A stretch of 64,000 nt of DNA from Nitrospiraceae bacterium (GTDB taxonomy: Bacteria > Nitrospirota > Nitrospiria > Nitrospirales > UBA8639), in NCBI GenBank assembly GCA_020632595.1, contig JACKFF010000007.1, positions 124,001 to 188,000 of the forward strand, given 5' to 3'. Positions 1-8,758 of the stretch are shown one piece after another (position 1 is the stretch's first letter; the number at the start of each line of letters is the position of its first letter). The notes beneath the pieces were generated by a model that was not told where the DNA came from, made no database searches, and saw only the letters and a program-made list of their open reading frames with translations. Both the position numbers and the translations under genes were made by a program.

Positions 1-1897
1 CTTTGACCGCTTCGTTTCGCCAGCCGTGGCGTAAGGGATCCCCTTGTAACATTTCGAACAGCAGGTGTGCCCGTCCGCGCGTGGAATGTTGTTCCTCCCG
101 CGTGACTCGATAACTGGGACACATCGTTCCGCCTTCCATATTCCGGCAATCTCCCACGCCGACACAGCGTAACGTGGCCCGCGGAAAGCTCCCCCTATCA
201 TCCGTATAGTGAAAATGGGTGTCGAGTTGCGGCGGATTATAGGAAGTTCCCAACCGCAGATTGTGATCCAGGGGATGGGCATCGATCACTTTTCCCGGAT
301 TCATTTTCCCATCAGGATCCCAGGCCTGTTTAAATTCACGAAACGCATTCATGAGTTCCTGGCCGAACATCTTCGGCAGCAATTCCCCCCGTGACTGCCC
401 ATCTCCGTGTTCACCTGAAAAGGACCCGTGATACCGCATCACCAGGTCGGAGGCCTCTTCGATGAAATGACGGTATGTGTCAATTCCCGCCCGCGTTTTT
501 AAGTCGAAATTAATGCGGGTATGAATGCATCCCTGGCCAAAATGGCCATACAGCGCACACTGATACCCGTGCGCCTTCATCAGCTCGCGAAGATCCCGGA
601 GATAATTTCCCACGTCCTTCGGTGCGACTGCCGAATCCTCCCATCCGGTCCAACTGTCATCACCGCCCGGCACTCGAGCTGTGGCCGCGAGAACAGATTT
701 GCGAATCTTCCACACGTATTGTTCCTGAGCTTTATTATCATAGCGTTTCATGGCCGGGGCTTGAGATTGCTTGCCAAGCTCCTCCATGAGCTCCCGTGAC
801 CGGTCATCCGCTTCCTGCTGGGTGTCTCCGCCAAATTCGACAAGCAGCCATCCCCGGCCCTCCGGAAGCAAGGACAGGTTATCAACATGCAAATGGTTTT
901 TGGTCATATCACCCACGAGCATATCGTCCAGCCCTTCCAAGCCGATTGGTTGATGCGCCAGGATGTCCATCAAATGGTCTCCGGCTTGATAGATGTCCCG
1001 GTATCCAAGGACAATGAGTGTCCGCCATGGCGGACTCTTGACGAGTCGGACCGTTGCCTCCAACACGGTGACACATGTGCCCTCGGTCCCGACTAGCGCT
1101 CGAGCGATATTGAAATCATGTTCGGGGAGTAATTGATCAAGATTGTATCCCGACACTCTCCTGGGAATGTCGGGATAGCGGGATCGAATCAGGGAGGCGT
1201 ATTGGTCTCGAATGGATTGTAACCTGGCAAAGATGTCACCGCGTCGGCCTCCCTGCCGGATAATGTGGTGGAGGTCCTCTTCACGGGTTTTGCCCACGCG
1301 CATCCGCAATCCATCATAGGTGAGGATTTCCATTTCCTCGATGTTATCCACTGTTTTTCCGCCCATCAGGGCATGCACTCCGCAGGAATTGTTCCCGATC
1401 ATCCCACCCAGTGTGCAGTGATCATGTGTGGAGGGATCAGGCGCAAACGTCAAATGATGCTGTTCCGCTCTGTTGCGCAGCACATCGAGCACGACACCCG
1501 GTTGCACGCGTGCACGCCGGGAGGCGGGATCCAATTCCATGATGGAATGGAGGTATTTCGACATATCCATGACGACGGCCATATTACAGCATTGGCCGGC
1601 CAGACTGGTCCCTCCACCGCGTGAGAGAACCGGGACTCCATGCCGGTGACACACGGCCACCGTCGTGATCACATCTTCCACGGTTTTAGGAATGACCACC
1701 CCGACGGGCACTTGGCGGTAATTCGATCCGTCAGTTGCATATAACGCCCGGCTTCCTTCATCGAAACGCACTTCTCCTTCAATGGAGATTTGAAGATGAG
1801 AAGACAACTCAGCTGCAATTTCCTGATAGGGGAAATGCTCCTGTCGGTTTTTTTTGACCTGAGCGGTATTCAGCATGGGCAGTGATTTGGTCAACAT
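1..1897 (-). CDS. FAD-linked oxidase with Fe-S domain (GlcD/D-lactate dehydrogenase type), 3' end cut by the window edge
   Basis: Reading leftward from an ATG at 1897 (AAGGA about 10 bases upstream) the frame stays open to base 1, giving about 632 residues. Residues about 60-290 are the FAD-binding PCMH fold, with SRGGGTSLAG at 92-101 and TLGGMIGNNSCG at about 162-173. An FAD-oxidase C domain follows, containing GHFGQGC and GEHGDGQSRG, which are typical of GlcD/DLD flavin enzymes. The last part has cysteines at about 578, 584 and 593 followed by PSY, the start of a 4Fe-4S module as in the large D-lactate dehydrogenase/YdiJ group. The enzyme probably oxidises a 2-hydroxy acid and passes electrons through Fe-S centres; the substrate cannot be read from the sequence. 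A second ATG at 1876 has no clear ribosome site. The rest of the Fe-S region lies outside the window. Confidence 0.88.
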   Translation of the reverse strand, partial: MLTKSLPMLNTAQVKKNRQEHFPYQEIAAELSSHLQISIEGEVRFDEGSRALYATDGSNYRQVPVGVVIPKTVEDVITTVAVCHRHGVPVLSRGGGTSLAGQCCNMAVVMDMSKYLHSIMELDPASRRARVQPGVVLDVLRNRAEQHHLTFAPDPSTHDHCTLGGMIGNNSCGVHALMGGKTVDNIEEMEILTYDGLRMRVGKTREEDLHHIIRQGGRRGDIFARLQSIRDQYASLIRSRYPDIPRRVSGYNLDQLLPEHDFNIARALVGTEGTCVTVLEATVRLVKSPPWRTLIVLGYRDIYQAGDHLMDILAHQPIGLEGLDDMLVGDMTKNHLHVDNLSLLPEGRGWLLVEFGGDTQQEADDRSRELMEELGKQSQAPAMKRYDNKAQEQYVWKIRKSVLAATARVPGGDDSWTGWEDSAVAPKDVGNYLRDLRELMKAHGYQCALYGHFGQGCIHTRINFDLKTRAGIDTYRHFIEEASDLVMRYHGSFSGEHGDGQSRGELLPKMFGQELMNAFREFKQAWDPDGKMNPGKVIDAHPLDHNLRLGTSYNPPQLDTHFHYTDDRGSFPRATLRCVGVGDCRNMEGGTMCPSYRVTREEQHSTRGRAHLLFEMLQGDPLRHGWRNEAVK

Positions 1898-1973
1898 GAA
1901 ATTTTTGTCCTTGTCTGGTGCACCTGACGAAATTCCGTATGGGATCCGCCTTGGCAGAAAATCCCCCCAACGT

Positions 1974-3077
1974 TCAAAGAGCAAATTGAGCGGCATCCGC
2001 CCGTTTGAATTCCAGGCCATGTCCGGCACGACTCAAATCAGGATAGAGTCTGCCGTTAATCGGAGCCGGGACACCGTCAAACAGCGTCTGTTCTATCCTG
2101 ACATGATCGTGAAAATATTCGATGTGTCGCAAAGGGTGGAGCGCACAGGCCGGATGGAGGTGAAGTGACGGCGCACAATGAGCTGACAGCGGCAGAGACC
2201 GGGATTCACATAATGCTCCGACCTGTAAAAATCCGGTGATACCGCAACGCGAGGCGTCAGCTTGAAGCACATCCACACATTGGGCATCCACCATTCTTTG
2301 AAAATACGGCAAATCATATCCATATTCACCTGCAGCGATCTCAATGGATGCCGGCGCATGTGCTTTGATTGTGTTGAGCCCGTGGAGATTATCGGATGAA
2401 ACCGGTTCCTCGAACCATTCAACGCCGGATTCCGCGAATAATTCAGAAAATCGCATGGCTTGTTTAACCGTATAGGCTCCGTTGGCATCGACAAAGAGGC
2501 GGGTGCCGGGTTGAAGGGCGTTGCGTGCCACGCGGACCCTGTGAAGGTCCTGGTCAGGATGACGTCCAACTTTCATTTTGACCTGCGAGATCCCCTGCTT
2601 GACCCACATTCCCAATTGATGCTCCAGCTGTTGGTCCGTATAGGAGGTAAATCCTCCACTCCCATAAATTGGAATCCCATCCTGAGCACGCCCGAATAAC
2701 ATGATCAGTGGAATGTTCAGCACCCTCGCCTTTAAATCCCATAGGGCCATATCCACAGCGGCGATGGCCATGGAAGCAATGCCGGGTCTCCCCATGTTCC
2801 GTATGGCCCGTCTCATGATCAGCCAACATTCGGGAATCGCCATGGCGTCATGATCTTTCAACACGGAGCACAATGTCTTTTCAATTAATATAGCCGTGGC
2901 GATGTCGGCATAGGTATAACCCCATCCTTCTCCGGCCCGCGTTCCTATCCGCACCACCACCAGCGTTGTAGAATCCCAGGTATACGTTCCATCCGATTCG
3001 GCCATGTCAGTGGGAATTTTATAAACCGAGACCTCATAGCGATCGATCCTGGTGTCAGCCTGCGGCAGAACAACCAT
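1974..3077 (-). CDS. Enolase-superfamily enzyme (mandelate racemase/muconate lactonizing group)
   Basis: This 367-residue protein has a typical family length. Catalytic landmarks are visible: a K-x-K pair (K167, K169), metal ligands D197 (in VDANGAY), E223 (in WFEEPV) and E251 (in AGEYGYD), and an Asp/His dyad at D274 (QADASRC) and H300 (LSAHCAP). This K-x-K plus Asp-His arrangement is that of the mandelate racemase subgroup, which includes many acid-sugar dehydratases and racemases, so abstraction of an alpha proton from a carboxylic acid with Mg2+ help is expected. It lies 76 bases upstream of the FAD oxidase on the same strand, so the two may share a transcript and handle a related hydroxy or sugar acid. 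GGTGGA precedes the ATG. The exact substrate is unknown. Confidence 0.88.
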   Translation of the reverse strand: MVVLPQADTRIDRYEVSVYKIPTDMAESDGTYTWDSTTLVVVRIGTRAGEGWGYTYADIATAILIEKTLCSVLKDHDAMAIPECWLIMRRAIRNMGRPGIASMAIAAVDMALWDLKARVLNIPLIMLFGRAQDGIPIYGSGGFTSYTDQQLEHQLGMWVKQGISQVKMKVGRHPDQDLHRVRVARNALQPGTRLFVDANGAYTVKQAMRFSELFAESGVEWFEEPVSSDNLHGLNTIKAHAPASIEIAAGEYGYDLPYFQRMVDAQCVDVLQADASRCGITGFLQVGALCESRSLPLSAHCAPSLHLHPACALHPLRHIEYFHDHVRIEQTLFDGVPAPINGRLYPDLSRAGHGLEFKRADAAQFAL

Positions 3078-3340
3078 TATTCCACCATGGTGAAATCATA
3101 TTCGGACGGTAAACAGGACTTGGGAGAAGGACAAGATGATTCACATATTTCATCCTTCCACCTTGCCTGTCTGACATCGCGGCCCGGAAGCCATATGGGT
3201 CGATGGTGTAGAGCAGGAAAATGTCCATCATCCCGACCTCATCTCTCGCCCTGCCACCTCCGCCTTCACGATTTCCGCTTTCCTTCTCTTCTTTGCTTCC
3301 TCTAACAACGTGTCCAATCAAGCGTTCCCTTTCCCTTGGT

Positions 3341-3547
3341 TCATCTATCGGCAATCAATCCGGTCTTGTCTGTACCTTTCCTTTCAACATATTCGTGCGC
3401 AAGAGAAATGGCCGCCGCCATGGCAGGCTTGAGGGATAATGTCTGTGTCCTCATGTTTTTCATCCCATCTTCCTGTTGACAGCCTTTGGCAAACGTGACA
3501 CCCATGCGAGGCTCAAAATTGATTTCTGAAAAACGATCCCCAATCAA
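3341..3547 (-). CDS. Small hypothetical protein (68 aa), TTG start, coupled to the preceding PRC-barrel gene
   Basis: The frame opens at a TTG 7 bases after the stop of the PRC-barrel gene, and that stop codon lies inside the Shine-Dalgarno-like stretch AAAGGTAGGAAACC, as expected for translational coupling. The product contains a region with alternating alanine and leucine and the stretch AHEYVERKGTDKTG. The upstream PRC protein also ends with an AHEYVNPDT-like stretch, but I see no clear homology. No domain is recognised. It could be a chance frame; the ribosome site and coupling are the only positive evidence. Confidence 0.4.
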   Translation of the reverse strand: MIGDRFSEINFEPRMGVTFAKGCQQEDGMKNMRTQTLSLKPAMAAAISLAHEYVERKGTDKTGLIADR

Positions 3548-3553
3548 GGTTTC

Positions 3554-4720
3554 CTACCTTTGGGTGGTTTTCCTTTGATTGGATTGGTGTGGCTCCTTGC
3601 CTGTATCTTCCAGGGACACCTGATCAAACATAAAATGGATAAATTCCTTATAGGGAGGAAGATTTTCTGCATCCTTTTCCTGTGAATGCGCAACGATATG
3701 GAGCTGCATGGTATCCGGATTGACATATTCGTGAGCCTGCTTCACTTGTTGTTTAATGGATTGTACGGCTTCACGGCTTGTGTTTCCTTCTTCACTACCT
3801 TCTTTGCTTGCCGTCATCAGCACCTTAAGTTTTTCCGGCTCAACAAAATGCACTTGATGTGTGGTTTCATCCCGCAAGCCTTCCGTCAACATGAAATGCG
3901 CAGGGTACTGCTTGTACAGGACATTATCATCTTTAAACACTGTCGCCTTTCCCCATCCTGCAACATAGGTTTCCACCTTGGGAAATAATGGTGCTCCTTG
4001 TCCGGTTGTCCCGTGAAGCTCCAGATCAGTGGCAATGCCGCCATCCATGAATTCAGTCTTGCCTTGGAAATCCGTCATGAGAATCGTGTAGGTATGATCC
4101 TGAGTCCGGACGATTCCCATGAGCATCCCCTTATTATCTTCTGGGTCAACATCGACCACGGCATAACTCGGGCCTACCCAAATCCTCGATCCATCGTAGC
4201 GCACGCTGTTGCCGGTTTTACCCTCGCCTCCAACCAGATAGCCTTGTTTGGCAGTAAAATGCGCATGTTTCTGAAGACCTTTTATGGATTGATGTTCTTG
4301 CCCTTTCCGTGGAACTCCATAAAAATCATGAACGACCTGAATCCATTCAGAATCGGAAATGTCCGGCCAATCTGTCTTGTCAAAACCAGGGGCGTTTTGA
4401 AGTTTCTCCTCGTTCACCGCCAATACGAGATGATTCTTGGTATCGTTAAGCCGTAAGACATTCCACGGAACCGCAAAATATTTATCTCCCAATCCTAAAA
4501 ACCCTCCGAAGGACAAAACGGCGTATCCTACCGTTCCATCTTGAGCCAGAACGATTTCCTCAATTTGCCCTAATTCTTTGCCTGTTGGGTTTTTGACCTC
4601 CTTGCCTATTACATTGCTGGCTTTGAGCCCACTTTTCAGCTGACTCGCTGCCATTACCACATTCATCTGTATGAGACTACATACCATCACGACTACCATT
4701 AATTTAATCGTCTTTTTCAT
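3554..4720 (-). CDS. Exported PRC-barrel domain protein (388 aa)
   Basis: An N-terminal signal peptide (residues 1-24, KK then a hydrophobic run ending VMA) is followed by a PRC-barrel at about 34-110, recognised by GKELGQIEEIVL, a YAVLSFGGFLGLGDKYFAVPW core and the APGFDKTDWPD end. The remaining 270 residues have no family I recognise. PRC-barrels are small beta-barrels found in photosynthetic reaction centre subunit H and RimM, and export suggests a periplasmic or membrane-associated role. Five other PRC-barrel genes or remnants follow within 17 kb, and the same FGGFLG-G-DK-FA-PW signature occurs in the 14348 protein. A GGAGGTG site directly precedes the ATG. The function is unknown; stress adaptation is inferred from context. 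Confidence 0.85.
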   Translation of the reverse strand: MKKTIKLMVVVMVCSLIQMNVVMAASQLKSGLKASNVIGKEVKNPTGKELGQIEEIVLAQDGTVGYAVLSFGGFLGLGDKYFAVPWNVLRLNDTKNHLVLAVNEEKLQNAPGFDKTDWPDISDSEWIQVVHDFYGVPRKGQEHQSIKGLQKHAHFTAKQGYLVGGEGKTGNSVRYDGSRIWVGPSYAVVDVDPEDNKGMLMGIVRTQDHTYTILMTDFQGKTEFMDGGIATDLELHGTTGQGAPLFPKVETYVAGWGKATVFKDDNVLYKQYPAHFMLTEGLRDETTHQVHFVEPEKLKVLMTASKEGSEEGNTSREAVQSIKQQVKQAHEYVNPDTMQLHIVAHSQEKDAENLPPYKEFIHFMFDQVSLEDTGKEPHQSNQRKTTQR

Positions 4721-4968
4721 AATTCACCTCCTTCTCGTTTAGTGGAAGTAAAATGTTTGTTCTTGATATTGATCACGCCTTTATCATCTTCCCGGATTTT
4801 TACCATCACAATTTGTTCACGATCTCTTCAATATTCACATTTTTTAAATACGCGTCCAGAAAGAATGGTCCACGAAAAAAGGGGAAAGAAACAAAAAATT
4901 AGGACATCCTCATGCTCAAGCGACGAGACCCTCCCCCTTTCCTGGCTACGGATTTCTCCAGTATTCCG

Positions 4969-6720
4969 TTACACGAGTTCTCGCACCCGATCGGACAAGG
5001 CCGTCATAGCAATTTTTACTCGGTTCGGTTCGCCTCTTGCCAACGATTCAGCAAATTTGGCGGCTTGGCTCATCGTAATGTTGGCCGGCATCGGCGGCTC
5101 AAACGGATCGACGATGGCCTGTACCAATACCGGGCCCGGCGTTTGGAAGGCCTGGTCGATGATGGAACCGCAATCCGCAGGATCGTCGACCGTTAGTCCG
5201 GTTCCTCCGCATGCCTGAGCCACGAGGGCAAAGTCGATGGGATGCAGTTCGCACCCATATTCGGGGTTTCCCAGAAACACCATCTGTTCCCATTTAATTT
5301 GGCCAAGTGTATTATTTTTGATAACGAACACTTTCACGGGCAATTGATATTTGACACAGGTGGCGAATTCAGCCATGAGCATCGAAAAACCCCCATCTCC
5401 CACAAATGCGATACATTGGCGATCCGGATAGGCGATTTGGGCGGCAATCGCATAGGGTAAGCCGCAGGCCATGGAGGCCAGAGTGCCGGATACCGTGTGC
5501 TTCTGCCCTCGCTTGGCCGGGATTTGCCTGGCCCACCAGGTCGTGATCGTTCCCGAATCACAGGAAACGATGGCGTGGTCAGAAAGACGTTTGCCGAGTT
5601 CCCAAGCCACCACCTGGGGTTTCATGGGTTTGTCTTTTCGGGTTCCGCGTTCTTCCATCAATGTCCGCCATTTGGCCATTGCCGTTTGTGCCCGTTCCAA
5701 AAATTTTCGGTGTTTATTCCGTTCCAACATCGGCAAGAGCGCTTGAAGGGTTCTCCGGCAGTCGCCAACCAGGCCGACTTCCACCGGGTACCGTAGTCCG
5801 ATTCGCGCCGGATCAAGATCGATCTGGACGGCTCGGGCCTGGCCGGGTTTGGGATAAAATTCCATATAGGGAAATGAGGTTCCGATGAGAAGCAGGGTAT
5901 CGCAATCCTCCAGGGCCTCCTGAGAGGGCGCAGTTCCCAATAATCCGATGCCCCCCGTTGTGTAGGGACTGTCGTCCGGCACCGACGCTTTTCCCAATAA
6001 CGGCTTAATAATGGGCGCTCCCAGCATTTCGGCAATGTGTTCCAGTTCATCGGTGGCTTCCAAAGTCCCGGCCCCTGCCATGATGGCAATACGTTTTCCC
6101 TCATTCAGGACATTGGCGGCTTGTTGTAAATCTGCTGCATTGGGTAATCGCGCGCCACGGGAAAAGATTTCCATCGAATGGTGAGGAGTATTGCGTTTGG
6201 AATAGCCTCTGTCTGCTTTTGAATCTTGCAGATCGACGGGAAAATTTATGTGAGCCACCCCGCGATAGCTCAGAGCGGTCCGACAGGCTAAGTCGACCAC
6301 ATTCTCCACATGCGTCGCGCTCATGATTCGAGTGTTGTAGACCACGACATCTTCAAAGACTCTTGTAAGATTCACATCCTGTTGGGCATGGGTATCGATC
6401 AAATCGTGAAAATGATGACCGGTAATGGCCAGTACCGGTTGTTTCTCCATTTTGGCGTCATACAAACCATTCAGAAGATGAAGCCCTCCAGGGCCTGAGG
6501 TAGCCAGGCACACGCCAAGCTTTCCCGTGTATTTGGCATACCCGCACGCCATCCAGGCCGCGGCTTCTTCGTGGCGCACCTGGATGAACCTTATGATATC
6601 TTTACGTTGACGCAGGGCTTCCATGATTCCATTAATGCCATCTCCGGGAAGACCGAATATGACCTCTACCCCCCAATTTTGAAGCTTCTCTATCAACACG
6701 TCCGCGGCGGTTTTTGTCAT
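4969..6720 (-). CDS. Thiamine-diphosphate-dependent enzyme, pyruvate oxidase/acetolactate synthase-like
   Basis: This 583-residue protein begins at the ATG at 6720, which has GAGAGGA 9 bases upstream. Longer upstream ATGs would overlap the next gene and give non-homologous sequence. It shows the three-domain ThDP layout: an N-terminal Pyr domain with FGLPGDGINGIMEAL and the catalytic glutamate E51 in RHEEAAAWMA, a central nucleotide-binding-like domain (about 190-330), and a C-terminal PP domain with the GDG...NN cofactor motif (GDGGFSMLM ... IKNNTLG). The family decarboxylates pyruvate or another 2-oxo acid. The closest look is to PoxB-like ThDP enzymes rather than to a biosynthetic IlvB, and no small ilvH-type subunit is nearby. 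It follows the ASRT gene by 67 bases on the same strand. Confidence 0.9.
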   Translation of the reverse strand: MTKTAADVLIEKLQNWGVEVIFGLPGDGINGIMEALRQRKDIIRFIQVRHEEAAAWMACGYAKYTGKLGVCLATSGPGGLHLLNGLYDAKMEKQPVLAITGHHFHDLIDTHAQQDVNLTRVFEDVVVYNTRIMSATHVENVVDLACRTALSYRGVAHINFPVDLQDSKADRGYSKRNTPHHSMEIFSRGARLPNAADLQQAANVLNEGKRIAIMAGAGTLEATDELEHIAEMLGAPIIKPLLGKASVPDDSPYTTGGIGLLGTAPSQEALEDCDTLLLIGTSFPYMEFYPKPGQARAVQIDLDPARIGLRYPVEVGLVGDCRRTLQALLPMLERNKHRKFLERAQTAMAKWRTLMEERGTRKDKPMKPQVVAWELGKRLSDHAIVSCDSGTITTWWARQIPAKRGQKHTVSGTLASMACGLPYAIAAQIAYPDRQCIAFVGDGGFSMLMAEFATCVKYQLPVKVFVIKNNTLGQIKWEQMVFLGNPEYGCELHPIDFALVAQACGGTGLTVDDPADCGSIIDQAFQTPGPVLVQAIVDPFEPPMPANITMSQAAKFAESLARGEPNRVKIAMTALSDRVRELV

Positions 6721-6787
6721 GTTCTGCGTTCCTCTCTGGTTTTTCCCATTTTGAAACACGCAGTCTCTACCTCGACACTGGAATACA

Positions 6788-7168
6788 TTACGAATGGTCC
6801 GTATAGGCGATGGTAGACAGGAGAGCATTCTCCGCCTGTCGGGAATCCAGTCTGGTGTGTTGCACCACAATCGGCACATCCGACTCGAACAAGCTTGCGA
6901 AATCCGTATCCCTGGGTATGGGTTCAGGGTCTTGTAAATCATTAAAACGAACATGACTCGTTCGACGAGGGGGAACGGTGATTTTGTAAGGCCCCGCGGG
7001 ATCACGGTCCGCATAAAAAATTGTGACACGCACATGCGCCGGGTCGTTGGAGACATTCAGCAGGCATGCGGTTTCATGACTCGTCATCTGCGGCTCCGGT
7101 CCATGGCTTTCGGGAGGGATATATCCTTCAGGAATAGCCCATCGTTTAGCCCCCATTGATTGACTCAT
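6788..7168 (-). CDS. ASRT-family (Anabaena sensory rhodopsin transducer-like) small-molecule-binding protein
   Basis: This 126-residue protein nearly fills the ASRT family length. Recognisable blocks are KRWAIPEGYIP, SHGPEPQMTSHET, the FYADRDPAGPY strand, RRTSHVRFNDL and the very conserved SDVPIVVQHTRLDSRQAENA. ASRT was first known as the soluble partner of a sensory rhodopsin, but most homologues lie in genomes without one, and the fold has been proposed to bind sugar-like ligands. No rhodopsin is present here; the neighbours are a MocA-type oxidoreductase, a ThDP enzyme and an enolase-superfamily enzyme, which fits a carbohydrate-linked role. The start at 7168 overlaps the stop of the upstream 59-residue frame (ATGA) and has AAGAGGA in front. 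Confidence 0.88.
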   Translation of the reverse strand: MSQSMGAKRWAIPEGYIPPESHGPEPQMTSHETACLLNVSNDPAHVRVTIFYADRDPAGPYKITVPPRRTSHVRFNDLQDPEPIPRDTDFASLFESDVPIVVQHTRLDSRQAENALLSTIAYTDHS

Positions 7169-7344
7169 GAACGCTTTTCCTCTTCTGCTGGGGTTCCTTG
7201 AGCTTTTCCAAAAGGTCCATGCCGATGGCGACGTTCCCATTCTCTATCTAATGCAGCTTCCAGAAGATAAGAAGGCAAGGACGGATTGCTATCCCCGGAC
7301 GAATGTGTCCCTTGAGAATCAATGTTGTTCACTTGTTCATTCAT
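7165..7344 (-). CDS. Small polar protein (59 aa) translationally coupled to the ASRT gene
   Basis: An ATG at 7344 with AAAAGGAAAGGA upstream opens a 59-codon frame whose TGA shares bases with the ATG of the ASRT gene (ATGA overlap). The product starts MNEQVNNIDSQG, contains a hydrophobic and acidic helix (YLLEAALDREWERR) and ends in EEEKRS. It has no membrane segment and no domain I recognise. The exact overlap plus a good ribosome site make it a likely real gene, perhaps a partner of the ASRT protein. The helix containing LLEAALDREW is the only part with clear secondary-structure character. Confidence 0.6.
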   Translation of the reverse strand: MNEQVNNIDSQGTHSSGDSNPSLPSYLLEAALDREWERRHRHGPFGKAQGTPAEEEKRS

Positions 7345-7401
7345 ACAGAGATTCCTTTCCTTTTACCCGTAAAAAAAAATGAAAATATTTCATGTCCATC
7401 A

Positions 7402-8532
7402 TCATCCTGACGGACTTTGAGCATGGATAAGTTTGGGCTTTTTAACCGGCGGACGGCGAAGGTTTTGCCGAAGCGTTGGACGACGTTTCCGCTCAACTTC
7501 TTTAACAGGGACCGGTTGGCCTTTTTGGGCTGAACGGTACAGAGCTTCAATAATGCGGACATCATGAAGGCCCTCATCGCCTGCCGGTTCAGGAACGGTA
7601 TCCTTCAAAATGCTATCCGAAAACTTTAAAAGTTGTGGCGCAAATTGATCACGTTTGGAAAAGGTGTGCTTTTTCTCTTTCCCGTTCACCGTAAGGTAAT
7701 GAGTGATGGGTTCGACATATTCGTAGGCCGAGGTCACCCGCAGTTGTCCCTTTGTCCCTACAATTCGAAGTTCGGACACGTCGGCGGCTCCGAAACTACA
7801 GATAAAGGTAGCCAACCGGTCATCAGGGAATCGGAGCATGACGGCGCTCATTTCTTCGACTTCGTCGAATCGGTCGATCCCTTTTCCTGCCGTACTGGCA
7901 AACACCTCAAGGGGTTCCGCATGAAAAAGATTCCTGGCGGCATTCAAACAATAAATGCCGATATCCCACAGCGTGCCTCCACCGGTTGCTTCCCGTAACC
8001 GGATATTTTGTTTATCTTTAACCGGAAGACTAAATGCCGATTGGAAATACCGGGGCGTGCCGATTTTCCCTGATTGAACCATGTGTATGGCCCGAAGATT
8101 GGCCTCTTCAAAATGAAGCCGATAGGCGACCATCAGTTTGACACCATAATGGTCCGCTGTGCGAATCATGGTTTCACATTCCTTGACTGATAAGGCCATG
8201 GGCTTTTCACACAACACATGAACGCCCGTTTTCGCAGCTCTGACGGTATATTCGCAATGCAAATGATTGGGAAGCGCGATATACACGGCGTCAATCTCTT
8301 CCTTTTCCAGACATTTTTCATATTGGTCGTACGAATAGAGACCGTTGATGCCGTATTTTGCTCCCAATTGCTTCAATTTTTTGGGATCATCGGAAATTAA
8401 GGCTGCTAATAGCGAATTTTTTTTCGCATGAGAGAATGCCGGAAGTACGGCGATCTGAGCGATATAGCCCAGCCCCACCACCGCGTACCGAATTTTCCTA
8501 GCGCCGGATGTCCTTTGGGGCGAACGTGCCAT
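7402..8532 (-). CDS. Gfo/Idh/MocA family NAD(P)-dependent oxidoreductase
   Basis: This 376-residue protein has a Rossmann fold at residues 15-135 with the VVGLGYIAQ nucleotide loop, ALPNHLH, and the family-defining CEKPMAL block, whose lysine is catalytic. The C-terminal alpha/beta domain carries AYRLHFE and GTLWDIGIYCLNAARNL, as in glucose-fructose oxidoreductase-like members. The extreme C-terminus is lysine/arginine/proline-rich and looks like a family-external tail. The enzyme should oxidise or reduce a sugar, inositol or related polyol with NAD(P). It heads the leftward gene block, and an 18-base regulatory motif lies about 83 bases upstream of its start (8615-8632). AAGGAG precedes the ATG. 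Confidence 0.92.
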   Translation of the reverse strand: MARSPQRTSGARKIRYAVVGLGYIAQIAVLPAFSHAKKNSLLAALISDDPKKLKQLGAKYGINGLYSYDQYEKCLEKEEIDAVYIALPNHLHCEYTVRAAKTGVHVLCEKPMALSVKECETMIRTADHYGVKLMVAYRLHFEEANLRAIHMVQSGKIGTPRYFQSAFSLPVKDKQNIRLREATGGGTLWDIGIYCLNAARNLFHAEPLEVFASTAGKGIDRFDEVEEMSAVMLRFPDDRLATFICSFGAADVSELRIVGTKGQLRVTSAYEYVEPITHYLTVNGKEKKHTFSKRDQFAPQLLKFSDSILKDTVPEPAGDEGLHDVRIIEALYRSAQKGQPVPVKEVERKRRPTLRQNLRRPPVKKPKLIHAQSPSG

Positions 8533-8614
8533 CCTGGGGTCTCCTTATAATCGTGTCAAAAGAGTAAGACCGAACAATTACTTACAGCTTGTATCAGCGT
8601 TTTTATCGAAAATG

Positions 8615-8632
8615 AACTGGAAAGAACCCTGG
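8615..8632 (-). promoter_or_regulatory. Copy of the 18-base intergenic motif (site a)
   Basis: Minus-strand sequence CCAGGGTTCTTTCCAGTT. It points to the oxidoreductase start at 8532, 83 bases away, with a GATACAAG box about 18 bases downstream. It is one of 18 related sites in this window. Confidence 0.6.
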
Positions 8633-8706
8633 TTCCAAGAAATATCAGCCAGAATTAAAGAGATTCCAAACAGAGGAGGTGAATAAGAAAGGGCAGCACG
8701 AGGTCA

Positions 8707-8739
8707 AACGGGAAAAAGCCCGGATGGCTTTTTCCCGTT
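8707..8739. terminator. Perfect 14-bp inverted repeat, probable terminator of the 8759 gene
   Basis: The arms 8707-8720 and 8726-8739 pair perfectly around a 5-base loop. The stem contains an A5/T5 run, but no separate T-tract follows on either strand. It lies 20 bases beyond the stop of the leftward PRC-barrel gene. Confidence 0.6.
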
Positions 8740-8758
8740 AACAGAACAGAAAGAAATT

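Noticed and set aside
1265..1641. Rightward and leftward frames across the FAD oxidase gene
   Set aside because: They are shadows of the leftward FAD oxidase, whose frame contains the clear SRGGGTSLAG motif.
3055..3354. Leftward 99-codon frame upstream of the enolase-superfamily gene
   Set aside because: It overlaps the start of a well-supported gene, has no ribosome site and a charge-rich non-protein-like composition.
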